Translations under genes and position numbers: made by a program
Part shown: positions 25,066-37,499 of the stretch, one piece after another
Position numbering within the stretch: the first letter of the stretch is position 1
Layout of the letters: each line of letters starts with the position of its first letter
Notes under the pieces: model-generated
Database searches by the model: none
What the model saw: only the letters and a program-made list of their open reading frames with translations
Told to the model about the DNA's origin: nothing
NCBI RefSeq assembly: GCF_026230105.1
Contig: NC_079475.1
Location: 30,502,086-30,566,085, forward strand
Source of the DNA: Diorhabda sublineata
Taxonomy: Eukaryota; Arthropoda; Insecta; Coleoptera; Chrysomelidae
Reading direction: 5' to 3'
DNA: 64,000 nucleotides

Positions 25066-25234
25066 CAGTTTAGTTCAGTTTATAATAAATAGTACTAGTA
25101 TTTAAGTGATAGTGATAAGTGAATTATTATAAGTTGGTGTAGTGTATAGTTATAAATTAAGAATGCAAGAGACATTGTGTATTAGTTCACCCCACGAATA
25201 GAAAGACTGTAAATAAACACGAAAAACATTACCA
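24885..25234 (+). repeat. LTR-like dispersed repeat, copy B
   Basis: Direct copy of 106-365. It shares the TGTTTTTATAT start, TTTACATTGTTT, TTTCTAGGA-GGTCTAT, AAGTGATAGTGATAAGTGAA and the CCACGAATAGAAA to GAAAAACATTAC end. It is longer than copy A because it contains a TA microsatellite and a GTGCAGTTTAGTTCAGTTTA stretch. Downstream sequence does not match copy A, so the similarity ends where an LTR would end. Confidence 0.5.
25013..25062. repeat. (TA)25 microsatellite
   Basis: An uninterrupted run of 25 TA dinucleotides lies inside LTR-like copy B. Copies A and C lack it, so it expanded after insertion or belongs to a subfamily. Confidence 0.95.
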
Positions 25235-26227
25235 ACTATTTTGCATCTCGGGCGATTTTACGAAAAAGCATGAAATTCTGAACAAACGCATCATTTTCGG
25301 GACTACATAATTTTTTTCCACTTGCAGGAGTTTTTAGCCAAAGTTACTAGGCTGATGTTCTGACTTCATGATTTCTCCACCTCTAACCAGGTTTCCTGTA
25401 ACTCTTGGAAAACTGCAGAAGACATTTTCGTTATATCGTATAAAAAACAAATAAGCAATATTTGCTGATTCTCTATATTCATTTGGTTGTTATACAAATC
25501 AATAATTTCAATTTCTCTCAATCTTTTATGATAAACCGTCAGCTAGATGTTGTTGATAATGATGCTACTGATGTTATAGAACCGTTCGAAGCTGTTCATA
25601 ATTTCATGCGAAGAGTATCGAATTGAACACGTTCAATAATTCCATTCTTATACTCTTCAGCGGGTGGTGCAAGCGTAGAAATAGGAATTAACTCACTTTT
25701 GTGTCGACATGTTTTTCTAAATGGCCGAAAAATAACGTAATGTTCTGTAGCATGTACACTGGAGAGCTTGCGTCGAAAAAGAGAGAAATGAACCTCTTTT
25801 ATATAAGTGGACACGTGAACAGTTTTTATATCTTGACGAGAATGTTTTTTTCCGGAGAATATATTCGATATGGTCGTATCTCGAAGAAATGTACGTTCTA
25901 CGCAAGGTAATGGAAAATCAATGAATGTATTTCTAGACGATTACGAGAATTTTATTGAATCCTTGTGGAAATTGTGGTGTGCCAGTATCTGAAGGTTACA
26001 ACTATTTTATTATAAATAGATATTTACAAAATAGATTCTACTAAAATTGAGGTATGAGAGGCTTGTATAAAGTATAGGAGTAAATATCTTTAAAACAAAG
26101 CGTTGTTTGTTAAAATTTAATGTATCTGATGTTATGTTGTTGGTTACTTCAATACTTACTGTTTCACCAGAAATTAAGTCATTTTTATAGTTATATAAAA
26201 GTAAAATTATATTATTCGATAAGCGAG
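25235..26227. other. No gene recognised; one unassigned minus-strand ORF
   Basis: On the minus strand a frame at 25596-25814 (72 codons, basic N-terminal half, then PISTLAPPAEEYKNG) overlaps another at 25717-25905. The composition is more protein-like than the surroundings and a GTGAGT lies inside, but I recognise no family. The rest is AT-rich. Confidence 0.3.
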
Positions 26228-26937
26228 GTCTTGGAGAACCAGAATGTCACCATTCCATCGATTGTTGCTTTGTTTCTGGATTGTAGAAATGTACCCAAGT
26301 CTCAACCATAGTAACAATTCGGTTTTTTGAAGTCCACATCGTTTTCAAATCAAGCACAGATAGAAAGCGATGCTTCTACCCTTGCACGTTTTTGCACATT
26401 CAAACATTTGGGGATCCATTTTGCAGCAATTTTTCTCATGTCCAAATTGACGTTAACTATATGATGATCGCGTTCGTATGAAATATTCAGTGTTTCAGAT
26501 ATCTGTTTTAGCCCAATTCGATGGTCTGATAAAATCATGTCATGTACTGCATCGATATTTTCGGGGACTGACACAGAAACTGGCCTTCCCGATGGGTCAT
26601 CATTTTCAATGAAAAATTTACCTCTTTTGAGGCTTGCTGTCCAATTTTTCACGGTCGCCTACGAAGGACATTAAGCATATCTTCGTAAATCTGCTTACCT
26701 CTTAACCCTTTTAAATACAGGTACTTGATGATGGCTCGATACTCCAATTTTTCGATTTTCACAATTTCGACGGACATCTTTTTTCTTTCAATTTATTGCG
26801 TAACTCTGATTTACTTTTTTGACGTTAAACTTTATACTTACACTTCTAATAAGTTATTGTTCGTCGCTATGGTAACGCAATATTTTGTTTATGCATGGAA
26901 CTGGTCTATACTAACTAGATATCAATACATCCTCGTA
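26228..26937 (-). mobile_element. mariner element, 3'-truncated
   Basis: The 5' end (right side on this strand view) is intact: CGAGGATGTATTGATATCTAG next to a TA at 26936-26937. A transposase start (MSVEIVKIEKLEYRAIIKYL) lies near 26779. The helix-turn-helix half follows at 26350-26652 with SGRPVSVSVPENIDAVHDMI and IGLKQISETLNISYE. After a frameshift, a segment reads RIVTMVETWVHFYNPETKQQ, where the first catalytic Asp (normally DETW) has become Val. Similarity stops after SGSPRP near 26228, so the remaining catalytic part and the 3' end are gone. It is the same family as the element at 52919-53907. Confidence 0.85.
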
Positions 26938-27689
26938 TAGTAGAAACGGAAGAGGTCTTCCATCACGTGACTCAATCTACATTTTATAAGACGCATATTT
27001 TCTACATACTACATAGATAAACGTAGTAACATAGGTCTATACTAGACATACGTAATAGTTTCTTACAATTGACAGTAGTAATCCTAAAAAGAGGCAACGA
27101 TATCATTGACGTTACGTGGATAACTGAACGTAATAAAAGTTGAATTTGACGTAAGCTTTGTTCCTGTGTTGTTTTATATTAAGAAAATTATTGGATTGAA
27201 CGTGGATTTATTGTTAAAATCAGTTCTTTTAAGAAGTAATTTGACTTTTATTTAGTTTTACATCGGTAAATATGAATATTACACATAATCCACTTGTAAA
27301 CTTGTAAACTGATTCCTTGCATATTTTAACTAACTCTTTCACTTTTGGAAACCTTTCTTATATTTTTGTTTCTTATCCAGAGCTCAACTTTTGTATTTTT
27401 TTGTGTTTATTTTTCGAATATACAGAATTGCTGGAAAGTTCAGAGTGAAACTATTACTTTTCAACCAGGAACATGAAAACACGCTGAAAATTTTTCATTT
27501 GTCACCCACTCCCACTGCAAAGTAACATTGTGTGTAGTATCAAGAAAAATATTGTGTCACCATTTTTTTTTATTCTTTCCATGTGGTTGTGGTGCTATCG
27601 ATACAGCAGATGCTTTCCATCTTCTACTTGGCTGTTTTCTACCCAGGCAATGATTAAACCTGTCTTTGGAATTCCGAATAATCTCAGAC
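26938..27689. other. AT-rich, nothing recognised
   Basis: No coding region or repeat boundary could be supported. Confidence 0.3.
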
Positions 27690-27865
27690 GGTATTTTATT
27701 CGTTTCCACTGTAATTCTGCTTTATAAAATTTTGGTATATCTTGATATCCCCAAAGAAAATTATCTAAAGGAGTTATGTCCAAAGGGCAATCCAAGATTT
27801 CATTAAGAAATACTCTTCCAATAATACCAATATGTTAAGAAGCACCAACTTGTTGAAACTATACT
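27690..27865 (-). pseudogene. DDE_3-type transposase C-terminal scrap
   Basis: The minus strand reads a degraded QQDGA-like QQVGAS piece near 27855, then HIGIIGRVFLNEI and CPLDITPLDNFLWGY. These are the second and third catalytic regions of IS630/Tc1/mariner-superfamily DDE_3 proteins (normally FQQDGAxxH ... PPRSPDLTPLDFFLWGYLK). The second Asp is lost (Asp to Val), while the Asp of the ITPLDNF box remains only in part. Flanking sequence shows no helix-turn-helix half. Confidence 0.6.
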
Positions 27866-28559
27866 GTTTTAAGAAGGATATATGGTTCCTACTTCGTTGG
27901 GAAACAAAATAGTTGGAGCAGGAAATAATTTAAATTTGAAAAAGTCTAAGATAACGTTCAACGTTTCCTCAAAAAAAGTTGTACTTAATATTCTGTAGTT
28001 GATGATATCTGTCAATGTATTTACTTTATCAAGACGTCGTATATGAGATTCACTCACAAAGTGTCGTTTTCCTGACTACAAAAACGATTATAAACCCTCT
28101 CAACTACTCCATTTAGACCAAAAGTAGTACTGCACACGCCTTTTATAGTCATCTTTCAAAAGATTTTGCTATGCCTTGAATAGGTGGAGCTCTCCTATTT
28201 TTAAAAACTAATCGTTCGCCTATATTTTGATTTGATATTGTTAACAAATATGGATAAACTATTTTCTATTATTTGCCACTGGGCGAGTCCTTCACTGAAC
28301 CATATATCTAGGTATTAGTAGCAGAAACCTGTGAAATGTGATTTTCCGGATATTTTGACTTCGTATTCTATCTCTATTTCCCAACCATTTGAGATTAATA
28401 CTCTGTTTCGCTGACAAGACAATTTTTATTTGAAAAAGTAGACAAGAAAATTTCCAATACAAAAAATTAAAAAGCTCACTGAGAATATGAATCTTGACGC
28501 TAGGTTGCATTGTCAGTTTTAAATATAGGAAATCAATGAAGTTTTTTAATAAGACCCTT
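27866..28559. other. AT-rich, nothing secure
   Basis: A minus-strand frame (27869-28057) might be the middle of the adjacent transposase, but similarity is too weak to claim. Another frame at 28292-28510 is low complexity. Confidence 0.25.
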
Positions 28560-29050
28560 CCTTTCCTGTTTAATTTCGAATATTAAGCCTCCTGCTGAAA
28601 TCTTCTTGAGACTATGAGCTCTAGCTTTTATGCCTTATTTTTTGTGATCTGCCAGATGGTCTCTGTATATTTGGTTTCTAGTTTTTTGTCAATTTTGACT
28701 TTATCTTCTCTGGCATTTTCTCGGTATGCTTTCTCCAACAAGGTTCAAGCTTTCTAACCTTTTTCTCTTTCTGAATTCCTACTTCTTCTCTAATACCCCG
28801 ACTTCTCATTCTATATCTGAATCTCATTTATTCGATATCTCTTAGTATTTTCAGCTCAGTCATGTTGTTGAAGTTTCGATTCTTGTTTTCATAGTATACG
28901 TGAGAATAGATCTTAAATATGTTTCGTAGATTGTCAACGTACTCATATTGTGTATCCACATCATTGTTCTCAAATTTCCTCTGACCCTTGATGCTTGTAT
29001 CGCTTGAGTTCATGTTCACTATTAAATCCCTCGCAGTTGATACTGCGGTG
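28560..29050 (-). pseudogene. LINE C-terminal relic (low confidence)
   Basis: The minus strand has a frame at 28828-29019 ending in MTELKILRDIE, directly followed by RFRYRMRSRGIREEVGIQKE and more basic sequence. That order resembles the post-RT C-terminal region of some non-LTR elements (MEMRYLRRIxGVxRRDRxRSxxIRExLG). Stops follow almost immediately and the RT core is missing. Confidence 0.35.
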
Positions 29051-29399
29051 TAGTTGAATTTTATTGTTTTATGTTGTTGTCTATAGCTAGATTATATCTA
29101 ATCGGAACATTAGCTATAACCATTTATTGATTTATCTTAGTTCAAATGCTTATATTATATTTATCTGTCATCCTGTATGGAAGGCTCTGCAGGCCATCTT
29201 CATTCTCTGCTACTAGTCCAACACCATTACTTACCACTTTTAATGGTTGGTCTCTGTAGCCTGTGTTGACGCTGATTATGACTATGTGTAGGACTAAGGT
29301 TGTCTTCCTGTCTCATCGCTGTCAGAATATGTATTTTTTGTACTCAGAATCTTTGATATACAATGTGACTCACATTTAAAAAACAATTCTTCGGAAAAT

Positions 29400-30441
29400 A
29401 AGGAGTTTATTGAAAAAAATGTTTGTTACGTATTAGAAAACATTAGTTGAGAATTCATTTCTTGAAAATAACATCGTCCAAATGTAAATAATTGCGTTCA
29501 TAGCATTTAGTTAATAGTGCACCAAAATGGCTTATAATGGTTTGGCAGGTATTCTCCGTAATGCCTGTCATTTCGTTGCTGATACTTTCTTTTAATTGTA
29601 CCAGGGATTAACTCTAGATTTATCCTAATCCACAGAACCAGGAGACCAGCTTATGTCACCTCTCCTGGAGATGCTAGAGAAAATTTCACGAACTCTGGCA
29701 CAGATATATTGGACGTATATATGTTGCTCCGTCCTGCTGGAACCATGTTCTTTGATTATAAACATTAAAGTTTTGCAGTTAAAAATGACAAAGGCGTCTA
29801 ACATATGCACATAACTCGCTGAATTCACAGTAACGGTGCATCTCCTCTCATCTTAAAAAAAGTAAGGTCTATAATTTCTCGCATGGAAATCGCAGCCCAT
29901 ACGGTCACATTAGGTGAATTTAGGGGTTTCTGATGTTTGTGTTTAGAATTGGTTGCGGCAATTTTACTTGTTAACGTGTCCATTAATATGAACATGAGCT
30001 TCATCCGAAATCAAGATGTTGGGAAACGTTGGAAAGCGCTAAATCATTTGATTCACTAAGTTAAGCCAGCATTTTGAGGCTTCAATTCCTGCACTAACTG
30101 AATTTTGTAAGGGTGCAGCCCCCAATTTTTGTGTAAAATGTGAAATAATGATAATCTAAGCACGTTTAAGGCACAAAGCAACAGAACGCTTCCGAATAGA
30201 CAAGTCAGGCTCGTCACGAACAGTCTACGTTATCGACCCATCTTGCGTACTCATATTTTGGTTTATCAAGTATTGATCCGGTCTCTTCAAATTTCGCACC
30301 CATTTTCTAATCAATTTGGCATCTGGCGTATTTTTAAGTGACGAACATTGTGATTGTTGCAGTATTTCCTATGCGCGACTGTCGTCGATTGTAAAACTCA
30401 CGCACGAACAACGTACGGTCTGATGTCGAGAAACGTTCCAT
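29400..30441 (-). pseudogene. DDE_3-type transposase relic, near full span
   Basis: From a start near 30441 the minus strand reads ERFSTSDRTLFVREFYN. After frameshifts come VRKFEETGSILDKP-like and LHPYKIQ-like pieces (near 30110), an ISDEAHVHINGHVNK-like first catalytic region (near 30000), a PNVTVWAAIS-like piece (near 29890), and a QDGAT-like second region with SRRGDISWSPGSVD (29640-29720). The C-terminus is near 29455. The order matches complete insect DDE_3 transposases of about 340-360 residues. Several stops and frameshifts inactivate it. Confidence 0.7.
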
Positions 30442-32910
30442 GGCGACTAAATGCGAAGCGCATATCTGATATTTACGAAAGTTTATTGTTGAAATTAGGC
30501 TTATGATTGTTTATTAACGGAAACTTGACTAGAATTCAGACCTATTGAATGAATTAGAAGATTTTTGCTACCTTTCCACTGTCAAGAATAATATCTATCC
30601 ATAATACCATCAAACCGTTGAAACTTCCTGAACAAATTTTTGATTGGCACATTGCGTGGAGCATAAACTCTGAATTGTATATATGTAGTTGATTTCCTAG
30701 AGTTTTATCAAACATCTTAATCTGAACGATATTGAGAATGAATGGCAAACATCTCCAAGAGAAATTGATAGATATTTGAACAGGTATATCGCTATTATCA
30801 CTTGTGCTTGGAAATATGGACAATGGGATGCAGTCAAAACTTAAGAATAGAAATAAAAAGAAAAATTATAATGAATATGAAACGAACATGAAAAAACGAA
30901 AAATAAACCCTTTGTATATTCAAAATGCAACACTCGGTAGATTTAAACATTGTCAATTTAATAAAAAAAGCTGCATGTGTTCCCCAGATTGAATTTCTCT
31001 AAAGCACATTGCGACAGAAGTTCAATCGAAAAACACTTAAGGTAGCAAAGAATCACATGAAAGCATTAGGAAAAACTGGGTCACCGAAACAATGTCGTGT
31101 CTGGGAAAATTTTGAGGAGTGAGTTTTTCGATAAACTGGGAATTATAGAATATAGATAAACTCGCTTGTGAGAAGTTTCATGTGTTAATATATAGGGAGT
31201 ATGAAAATCACAGACAATATCATAAAAATGAAATGCATTTCGTCAAAGTTGTTCTACATAATAAATGATAGAGCGTGATTCACATGGTTTTTTATAATCT
31301 CATATATTGTTCCTTGTTTCTTCTGAGTCTTTTATTGCATTGTGAAGAGATATGGGATGATGTTTAATAATCAGTATAGATCATAGAATATTTTATTCAA
31401 CCCAATATCAATCCAATTATAGTTTGAAAGCAACATCGATTGTGTGGCGTCAATTGTGATTATAAATTTCATTTATGTATTAAAGTACTCCAATTATTGT
31501 TGCTCAAAGTAAATTGCGGAATGGCAGGAATGAGGTTAAAGCTTTGCATGATGACGCTGTTTCCTCACTTCAACTACTGCTGATTGGTGGCAACGTTATA
31601 TGAGTAGCAGTGCTAGGGGAAATGGTGAAGGAAATATGCCTTAGCTTAAATAGACGTTTATGATGAAGGTGGTGAAAATTGCAAGTTTGGTTATCCGAGT
31701 TGAGATTTCAGAAATCCAGGAAAAAAGATTGTGACTACTGATCCAGAATTGACTATTGTTAATAGAGATGTGATCTGAGATCTGTACAATAATCTGGTAA
31801 CATAATGGCTGGATGTACACGTACGTACGTACAAATATAAAAAAATCGAATAGACTTTCACGAAGAGGAGCACAAATGGCACGTTTCTAGTTGATTTAAC
31901 AGTACGCAATAATAAAGAACATACGAGTAGGTAGATATAAATATACATAAACGAAAATACACCCTCTCATTTGGTGTGGATCTTGTTTATGATATTGCAC
32001 GACGGCATAGTGCGAATATGATGAAAGAGCTTGTCTAAAAGTTTATGTTGAAGGTTTGAAACGCACCTTACAGACCTGATCTAACAACCAACAACGCTGT
32101 TAAGACATATGTGAGCTTAATAGCGGCAGTCTTCTTTACATCACCAATCATCTAGTTATCTCAGTATTTCCCATAGTTATGGCACTCGTATTAAACGTAA
32201 TTTCCGTTTACTCTTTACAGTCGACCAAAGTTATTTTCATTAATTGAAAAAACACCATTTTTTATAATGAACGAATTTCTGAAAAACGTGAGCTGAGAAA
32301 AATAGTGTATCCTAATGTACTTCACACAATATTTTTCCAAAATTGTTTATATTCAAATTACTAGTAACTTTCCTACAAATGTTCTTCGTTGATTGTTTTT
32401 CAAATGTGTAGTTAATTTGGAAATATTTATTTGTTACTTCGTTGTGATGGAAGCAAGAATTGTTTATTGCCGTTATTTAGAACAAGTGAAAAATGAGAAT
32501 TGTTTTTCTCCCCGTTGATAATTTCTTTTTATATAAGTAGAAGATTATAAAGTACAATGTTTCATTTAAAGAATGACCTACTACTATTGCAGTATGATAA
32601 CATTCGAACGAAAAAGTTTTGCTACCGTATTTTGAAGAAAACAAGAAAAGTTTTTATCAAATCTGTATTAGAAAATGTAAAAGCTTTTTAAATACTTAGT
32701 AAATAGTGTAAGTAAATAGAAATAAGTTATGTTATAAAGTGCGTAATGTGACAACTTAAGACTGTTTACTTAAGTCTTGAGGCCAGTGCTTTAAAGAACT
32801 GATTTGAGATCCAAACAATTGTTAATACTTTTGTAAAGTGTTTAATCAATAAATAAAGTTGTTTAAAAAAATCTTGCTTTGAATTTATACAGAGTGAGTG
32901 CACCTCACCG
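30442..32910. other. 2.5 kb without recognised genes
   Basis: A minus-strand ORF at 30554-30823 (89 codons) has no recognisable domain, and the plus ORF at 30804-30992 is Lys/Asn-rich. A short GTACGTACGTAC tract lies near 31820. No element boundaries were found. Confidence 0.3.
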
Positions 32911-34557
32911 CATTATCTCGGAAACGGCTTGTACGATTTTTATGCTCAAGGATCTTGTGATACGGCCGGTGTTAAGGTGGTATCTACATTTTTGTCAGAT
33001 ATTTCCTTTTTCCGGAAAAATAATGAACTTTGTTATTTGGAACGGATCACCCTATACATATATTTTGTATTTTTAGAAATTCTTAAGAAATACTGATTAA
33101 TTTTCATGTAATATTCTTAAATGCCGTCATTTCGGAGTTATAGCTACATTTATAGTATATCCACCAAAGTTTCAATATTGTACATTTACAACTGAAGATA
33201 AATCTTCAAATGTTTGTGTCATGTTAGAATCCACATTTGTGAAGTAGAAGAATGGAGAATTTTAAAAAATATATAGTAAAGGCGATTACAGCAGATGCTC
33301 AAAATGTTGTCCATTTACTTCAATACAGCAAGCCATGAGATTCTTAAAACTTTGCAATAGATTTTGCAACATCCCTGACTACTCATTCTTCTTATCTCTT
33401 TGGTAATCATATGATGGTTTTTAAATGATAGGAAATAGTCTAAAGGATTCATGTCGGGTGATTGCGGGGGACCATTTGATAAAACCACGCCTTCCAATCC
33501 ATCCACTGGGAAACACATTATTTAGGTATTACTCACGACACACCCATAGTGAGGTGGGCACCATCTTGTTATAGCCAAATATTGTCATTTGTGATATTGT
33601 TATTATCTGAAAATCTCTAATAATGAAGTTTTTTTGAATGTAATTGAAAATACATACTTGGATTTGGAAATATCCGAGTCAACTCAGGTATAATACTATT
33701 TTCCAATAGATCTAAATACGCTGGACCATTCAAGATAACCTCAAAGACAAAGGGACCAATTATTTTGTCCCCTATCATTCCAGCTCATACATTCAGTTTT
33801 TCGAGATATTGGGTATGGGATTTCCGCATCCAACGAGGATTGTTACGTGACCAGTATCTACAACTATGCTGATTTACATTTCCATCAATACAAAAAGTGG
33901 CCTAATCGCAAAATATAACATGAGTTAAAAATTTTGGATCGTTTCGATTTTTCCATTTTTCCATCATTAGGTCTGCAAACTCTTCACGTCTATTAAGTTC
34001 GTCATCTAACCAACGGTACTTTGTATGGAGGGAATTTATTATCACGTAAGATTTCCATTAAGGGTATCTGCGAAATATTAAGTTCCCTGAATATTTGTCT
34101 AGTACTCAAGTGTGGATCGTCTCCTAACAGGACAAAAACATCTAAAGTTTTGTTTTCAGTTTATGCAATTTTTATGCGCCTTGATTTGGATGAATATTTT
34201 ACTGAACCAGTTTCGTGAAGCTTTTTTTTATTAATTTACTGACAGTAGATCTTGTTTCTTGGGATTTCGGTTAGGATATAAATTATTAAAGATATCACAC
34301 GTTTCTTGTTGTCTTTTATCCCTATTACCATTATCCTATTATCATTAAAATATCAATTCTTCATCATCATCTTCATCAATAATAATTTATTGAAACGTAA
34401 AATCTGTTATTGTAGCAGTCATAGCCACCTAAATGTGTTATTTTAACTTCGGTGGAGATAACGCAAATGTAGCTATAACTCCGAAATTAAAGCGAAAAAT
34501 ATACTGGGTGATCCATTTGAAATAACAAATCGTACAAGCCGTTTCCAAGATAATTGA
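32911..34557 (-). mobile_element. DNA transposon with long TIRs and a DDE_3 transposase
   Basis: The left end carries TCTCGGAAACGGCTTGTACG (32917-32936) and, further in, ATTTCGGAGTTATAGCTACA (33129-33148) with TATATCCACCAAAG. The right end carries the inverted equivalents in the same relative order: a GGTGGAGATA block (34451-34460), AATGTAGCTATAACTCCGAA (34466-34485) and CGTACAAGCCGTTTCCAAGA (34531-34550). Between the two blocks the left TIR has about 100 bp of extra sequence. The outermost boundary may extend a little further. The transposase inside is on the minus strand. Confidence 0.75.
33290..34390 (-). pseudogene. DDE_3 transposase of the 32.9-34.6 kb element
   Basis: The reading order on the minus strand is a degraded N-terminus, then LHETGSVKYSSKSRR (near 34210) and DPHLSTRQIFRELNIS (near 34090), the helix-turn-helix region. 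An MMEKWKNRNDPKFLTHVIFC-type first catalytic segment follows near 33920, with the Asp-Glu of DEATF missing, then RYWSRNNPRWMRKSHTQYLE and AGMIGDKIIGPFVFEVILNG. A degraded QDGAHLTMG piece (near 33560) and a PPQSPDMNPLDYFL third catalytic box (33430-33460) come next. The end reads WTTF near 33305, where relatives have NGQHFEHL. It spans nearly the full family length of about 340-360 residues but carries several stops and frameshifts. Confidence 0.75.
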
Positions 34558-35439
34558 GGCATTCCATACATAAAACTTGTATAGTAAATAAACATAATTT
34601 TTTCTCATTACTTTGCGTATAAGCTCATGTTATCAAGTTTTTGACTATTCCTTATGAAAACAGCTTTTGGAATTGTTAATGAAAGAACTTTATCAAACAA
34701 TACCATGGTCGAATTACAATTATACGCAAAGCAAACATTTTATAATTATACAATGTCTATGTTTCAAGTTACGTATTCAAAATCCTATTATAATTTATAA
34801 ACCAAAAATTGTATTAATCCTCAGAAGAGAATTCGAGTTACGCTGTTGGGATTTGTGATAAAAAAGGAGTGGGCACGACTTGATTCCGCTCTCGGAATAA
34901 TCTCGTCTTTTGTATATATACAATGCAAAGTAAGGGGAATACCAAATGCGAAAATTTTTCAATTTATTTAACTGCCTGTGACGACAATAATTTGAATCTT
35001 TCTCCTAAATCAAGAGGTGTGGGAATGCTAGCGATTGCTTATTTCTTTCCAATCTAGCATTATTTCTTTATTGTACCATAAATCCTCAAGGCAAAGAAGA
35101 TACAGTTGCCTTCAGAATTTGAAGAAAAAATTAAATCATACGTTGTAAATACTTAAGTGAATTATTTTAGTTAGATAATGATTTTCACTAAATTTTTTTC
35201 AATTTAAACTGACAGATTAATTGTTGATTTTTTATATTTAATTTAATATAATACATAGGAATACCGGAAAGTAATATCGGTAGTAGATTGTCATATATTA
35301 GCTAAATGTTTATTACGAAGTCGTGACAAGGATATTTTGTGTTTATTGAAATATCAGAAGAACATATCATTGTACCTTTTTCGAGCAGTTGCAGTAGATT
35401 GGAAAAATAAGCAGGGCTGGTATATGGGTTCCCCATAAT
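34558..35439. other. AT-rich, nothing recognised
   Basis: An ORF at 34667-34858 is compositionally simple. Nothing else was identified. Confidence 0.3.
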
Positions 35440-36060
35440 CTGCCCGAAAAGAACAAGTCAATCTATCGATCACATGCAATTTATTGCCTAGATGGCACCA
35501 CTGGAGACGAAACTTGGGTTTTATCTGATAATCCAAAACACAAAAGGCCATTAATCTCAACCACAAGGTGGTGCGGGAAGCCGGGCTTACATCTAAAAAA
35601 GCGCTTCTGTATGTTCGGTGAAATTGTTCATTTTTAAGTGCCGAAACCTAGTCTAAAGGCAATGAAGATCTTTACTGGGAACAATTGACTAATGAAATAA
35701 TGTTTATTCGAAAAGTAAAGGGAGATTATCAACACAAAAGGCGTTATCCTGCAACACGACAATGGAAGATCTAGAAGGTACTACCTGTCCCGCCATATTC
35801 CCTCGATCTTGCACTCTCGGGTTTCCATTTATTCCGATGGCTGTTTTCTTAGTGGTTAAATAATTGAAAATTTGCAAACTAGACGGCAAAATATTGTTGA
35901 TAACGAAATAAATTTTCAATAGTTCTCGTGGATTAATTCCATATCAAATTTTTGCTACAAGCTTTTAATATATATCGCAAAAAGAAGAGAAGCCGTATAA
36001 ATATTGAAGCACTCTGATTACAGAAACATGAATATTGTTCAAAGTTGAATTTTAAGTTAC
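35440..36060 (+). pseudogene. mariner-like transposase relic
   Basis: Near 35500 the plus strand reads TTGDETWVLSDNPKHKRP, the first catalytic region of a mariner lineage (normally TGDExWVLYDNxKRK). An LKKRFCMFG piece follows, then a VILQHDN second catalytic box near 35745-35765 (normally LLHDNARPH). The end shows KICKLDGKILLI-type and QKEEKPYKY-type decayed pieces. The N-terminal helix-turn-helix is absent. This lineage differs from the mariner immediately downstream on the other strand. Confidence 0.55.
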
Positions 36061-36279
36061 TTAATTCTAGATCATTTCAATGTATTATTTGTTTTTTTTA
36101 CAAAAAAGTCTATTAATATTTCTAACTTACTCCATTTATCAAAATATTACATTTACATGACATGAATATAAGAATACAACCTGAAAATTTCAAAAGTGCT
36201 AAAAATGAATAACAGAATTATTCACAATTAATTCTTTGAATGTTTTATTTTCGAGAACAAGAAATTTTTTTGCTTTTAC

Positions 36280-37130
36280 GAGGGTAGCTACTTAAGTTTA
36301 GAGAAAGAGAAAAAACAAATGTTTATAATTATTTCACAAAATATTCTACAAAATAAACTTTTGCGTGCGTTTGAACCAATGGTCAAAGCATTTTTTTCCA
36401 TGATTGATTGAAATATCTCCAAAACATATGCTTTGACCGCATCAACCGCTTCTTTAGGTGTAGAAAAACGTTGACCTCGCAGTTTATTTTTGATTTGTGG
36501 CAATAAGAACAGATCATTGGGTGCCAAACAAGAACTGATCGGCGGATGACCCATCAATTCGATGTTTTGACTGTTCAAAAACGATTTTGTTCGAACTGAT
36601 GTGTGAAAGCCCGCACTGTCGTGGTGGAGAATAATTCGTCTTCAGCGATTGGTTTCCCTGATTTTTTTCGAACAATTCTGTCAAACAAATGCTGGTATAT
36701 CATTCAGAATTGACCATTCTACATTGCTTTAGAAGAACGATGGCAACGTGTCCAGTTATTCCGAAAAATCAGGCGACCATTTGCTTCGAAGTGGTTCGTG
36801 CGTGAACAACTTTTGTTGGATTTGGCTCGTCTTGTAAAACCCATACAGTTGATTGTTGTTTAGCTTCGGGCTCATATGCATAGATCCATGATTATAGACG
36901 TCTTTTAAAGCATCATTTCTTTGTACCAATCAACACGAGCTATTTTTAATGGTTGTCAAATTATGCGTTATCCAACGCGAATAAATCTTTTTTACAGCCA
37001 AACGATCATGCAATAGTGAATGTATGCGAGTGAAAATTATGTCCAAATATGCCTTTGTCACATGACCACATCGCACAGCTGCAAATCTGGCATCTATTTG
37101 AATATGGGGACAAAGTTACAATCGCAATGA
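36280..37130 (-). mobile_element. mariner element relic, 5'-truncated
   Basis: The 3' terminal repeat CGAGGGTAGCTACTTAAG (36280-36297) is preceded by TA. The transposase reads toward it on the minus strand. Decayed pieces include RLAVKKIYSRWITHNLT (near 37000), EPEAKQQSTVW-like, QDEPNPTKVVHARTTSKQM and a GITGH-like piece. RRIILHHDSAGFHT (second Asp in HHD) lies near 36630, and the clean frame 36288-36578 reads SQNIELMGHPPISSCLAPND with LRGQRFSTPKEAVDAVKAYV. The third catalytic region keeps APND. No matching 5' terminal repeat was found to the right. Confidence 0.75.
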
Positions 37131-37499
37131 AAACTGCCCCAGCAAAAGCACAAATGAGAACGACTATTATTTTGCGAGGCATTGTTCAGCTATGTTTACA
37201 GATAGAATGTTATGACTAACAAATAGTACTCCTACCAGATCCGTAGAAACAGAACCAGGAAATAATAAAGTGAAGAAGACTTCTAAATACAAATAAATAG
37301 TATTAGCACCATAGGACCACATAGTGACTTGACACCAAGCCTTATCTTAAACGGGAGTGATCCATTTCGGTTGGAGTTAAACCTTAGATCACTTTACAGA
37401 GTATTGCAAAAGGCACATAGATCACTTCTGATAAGAGGAATATTAGTTAAATTGGCATTTAGAGAGAGAGAAAGATTCATTTGTTTTATTTGTTTAGTT
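37131..37499. other. Nothing recognised
   Basis: AT-rich sequence between the mariner 5' breakpoint and LTR-like copy C. It could be the 5' part of the repeat that owns copy C, which is not supported further. Confidence 0.25.
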
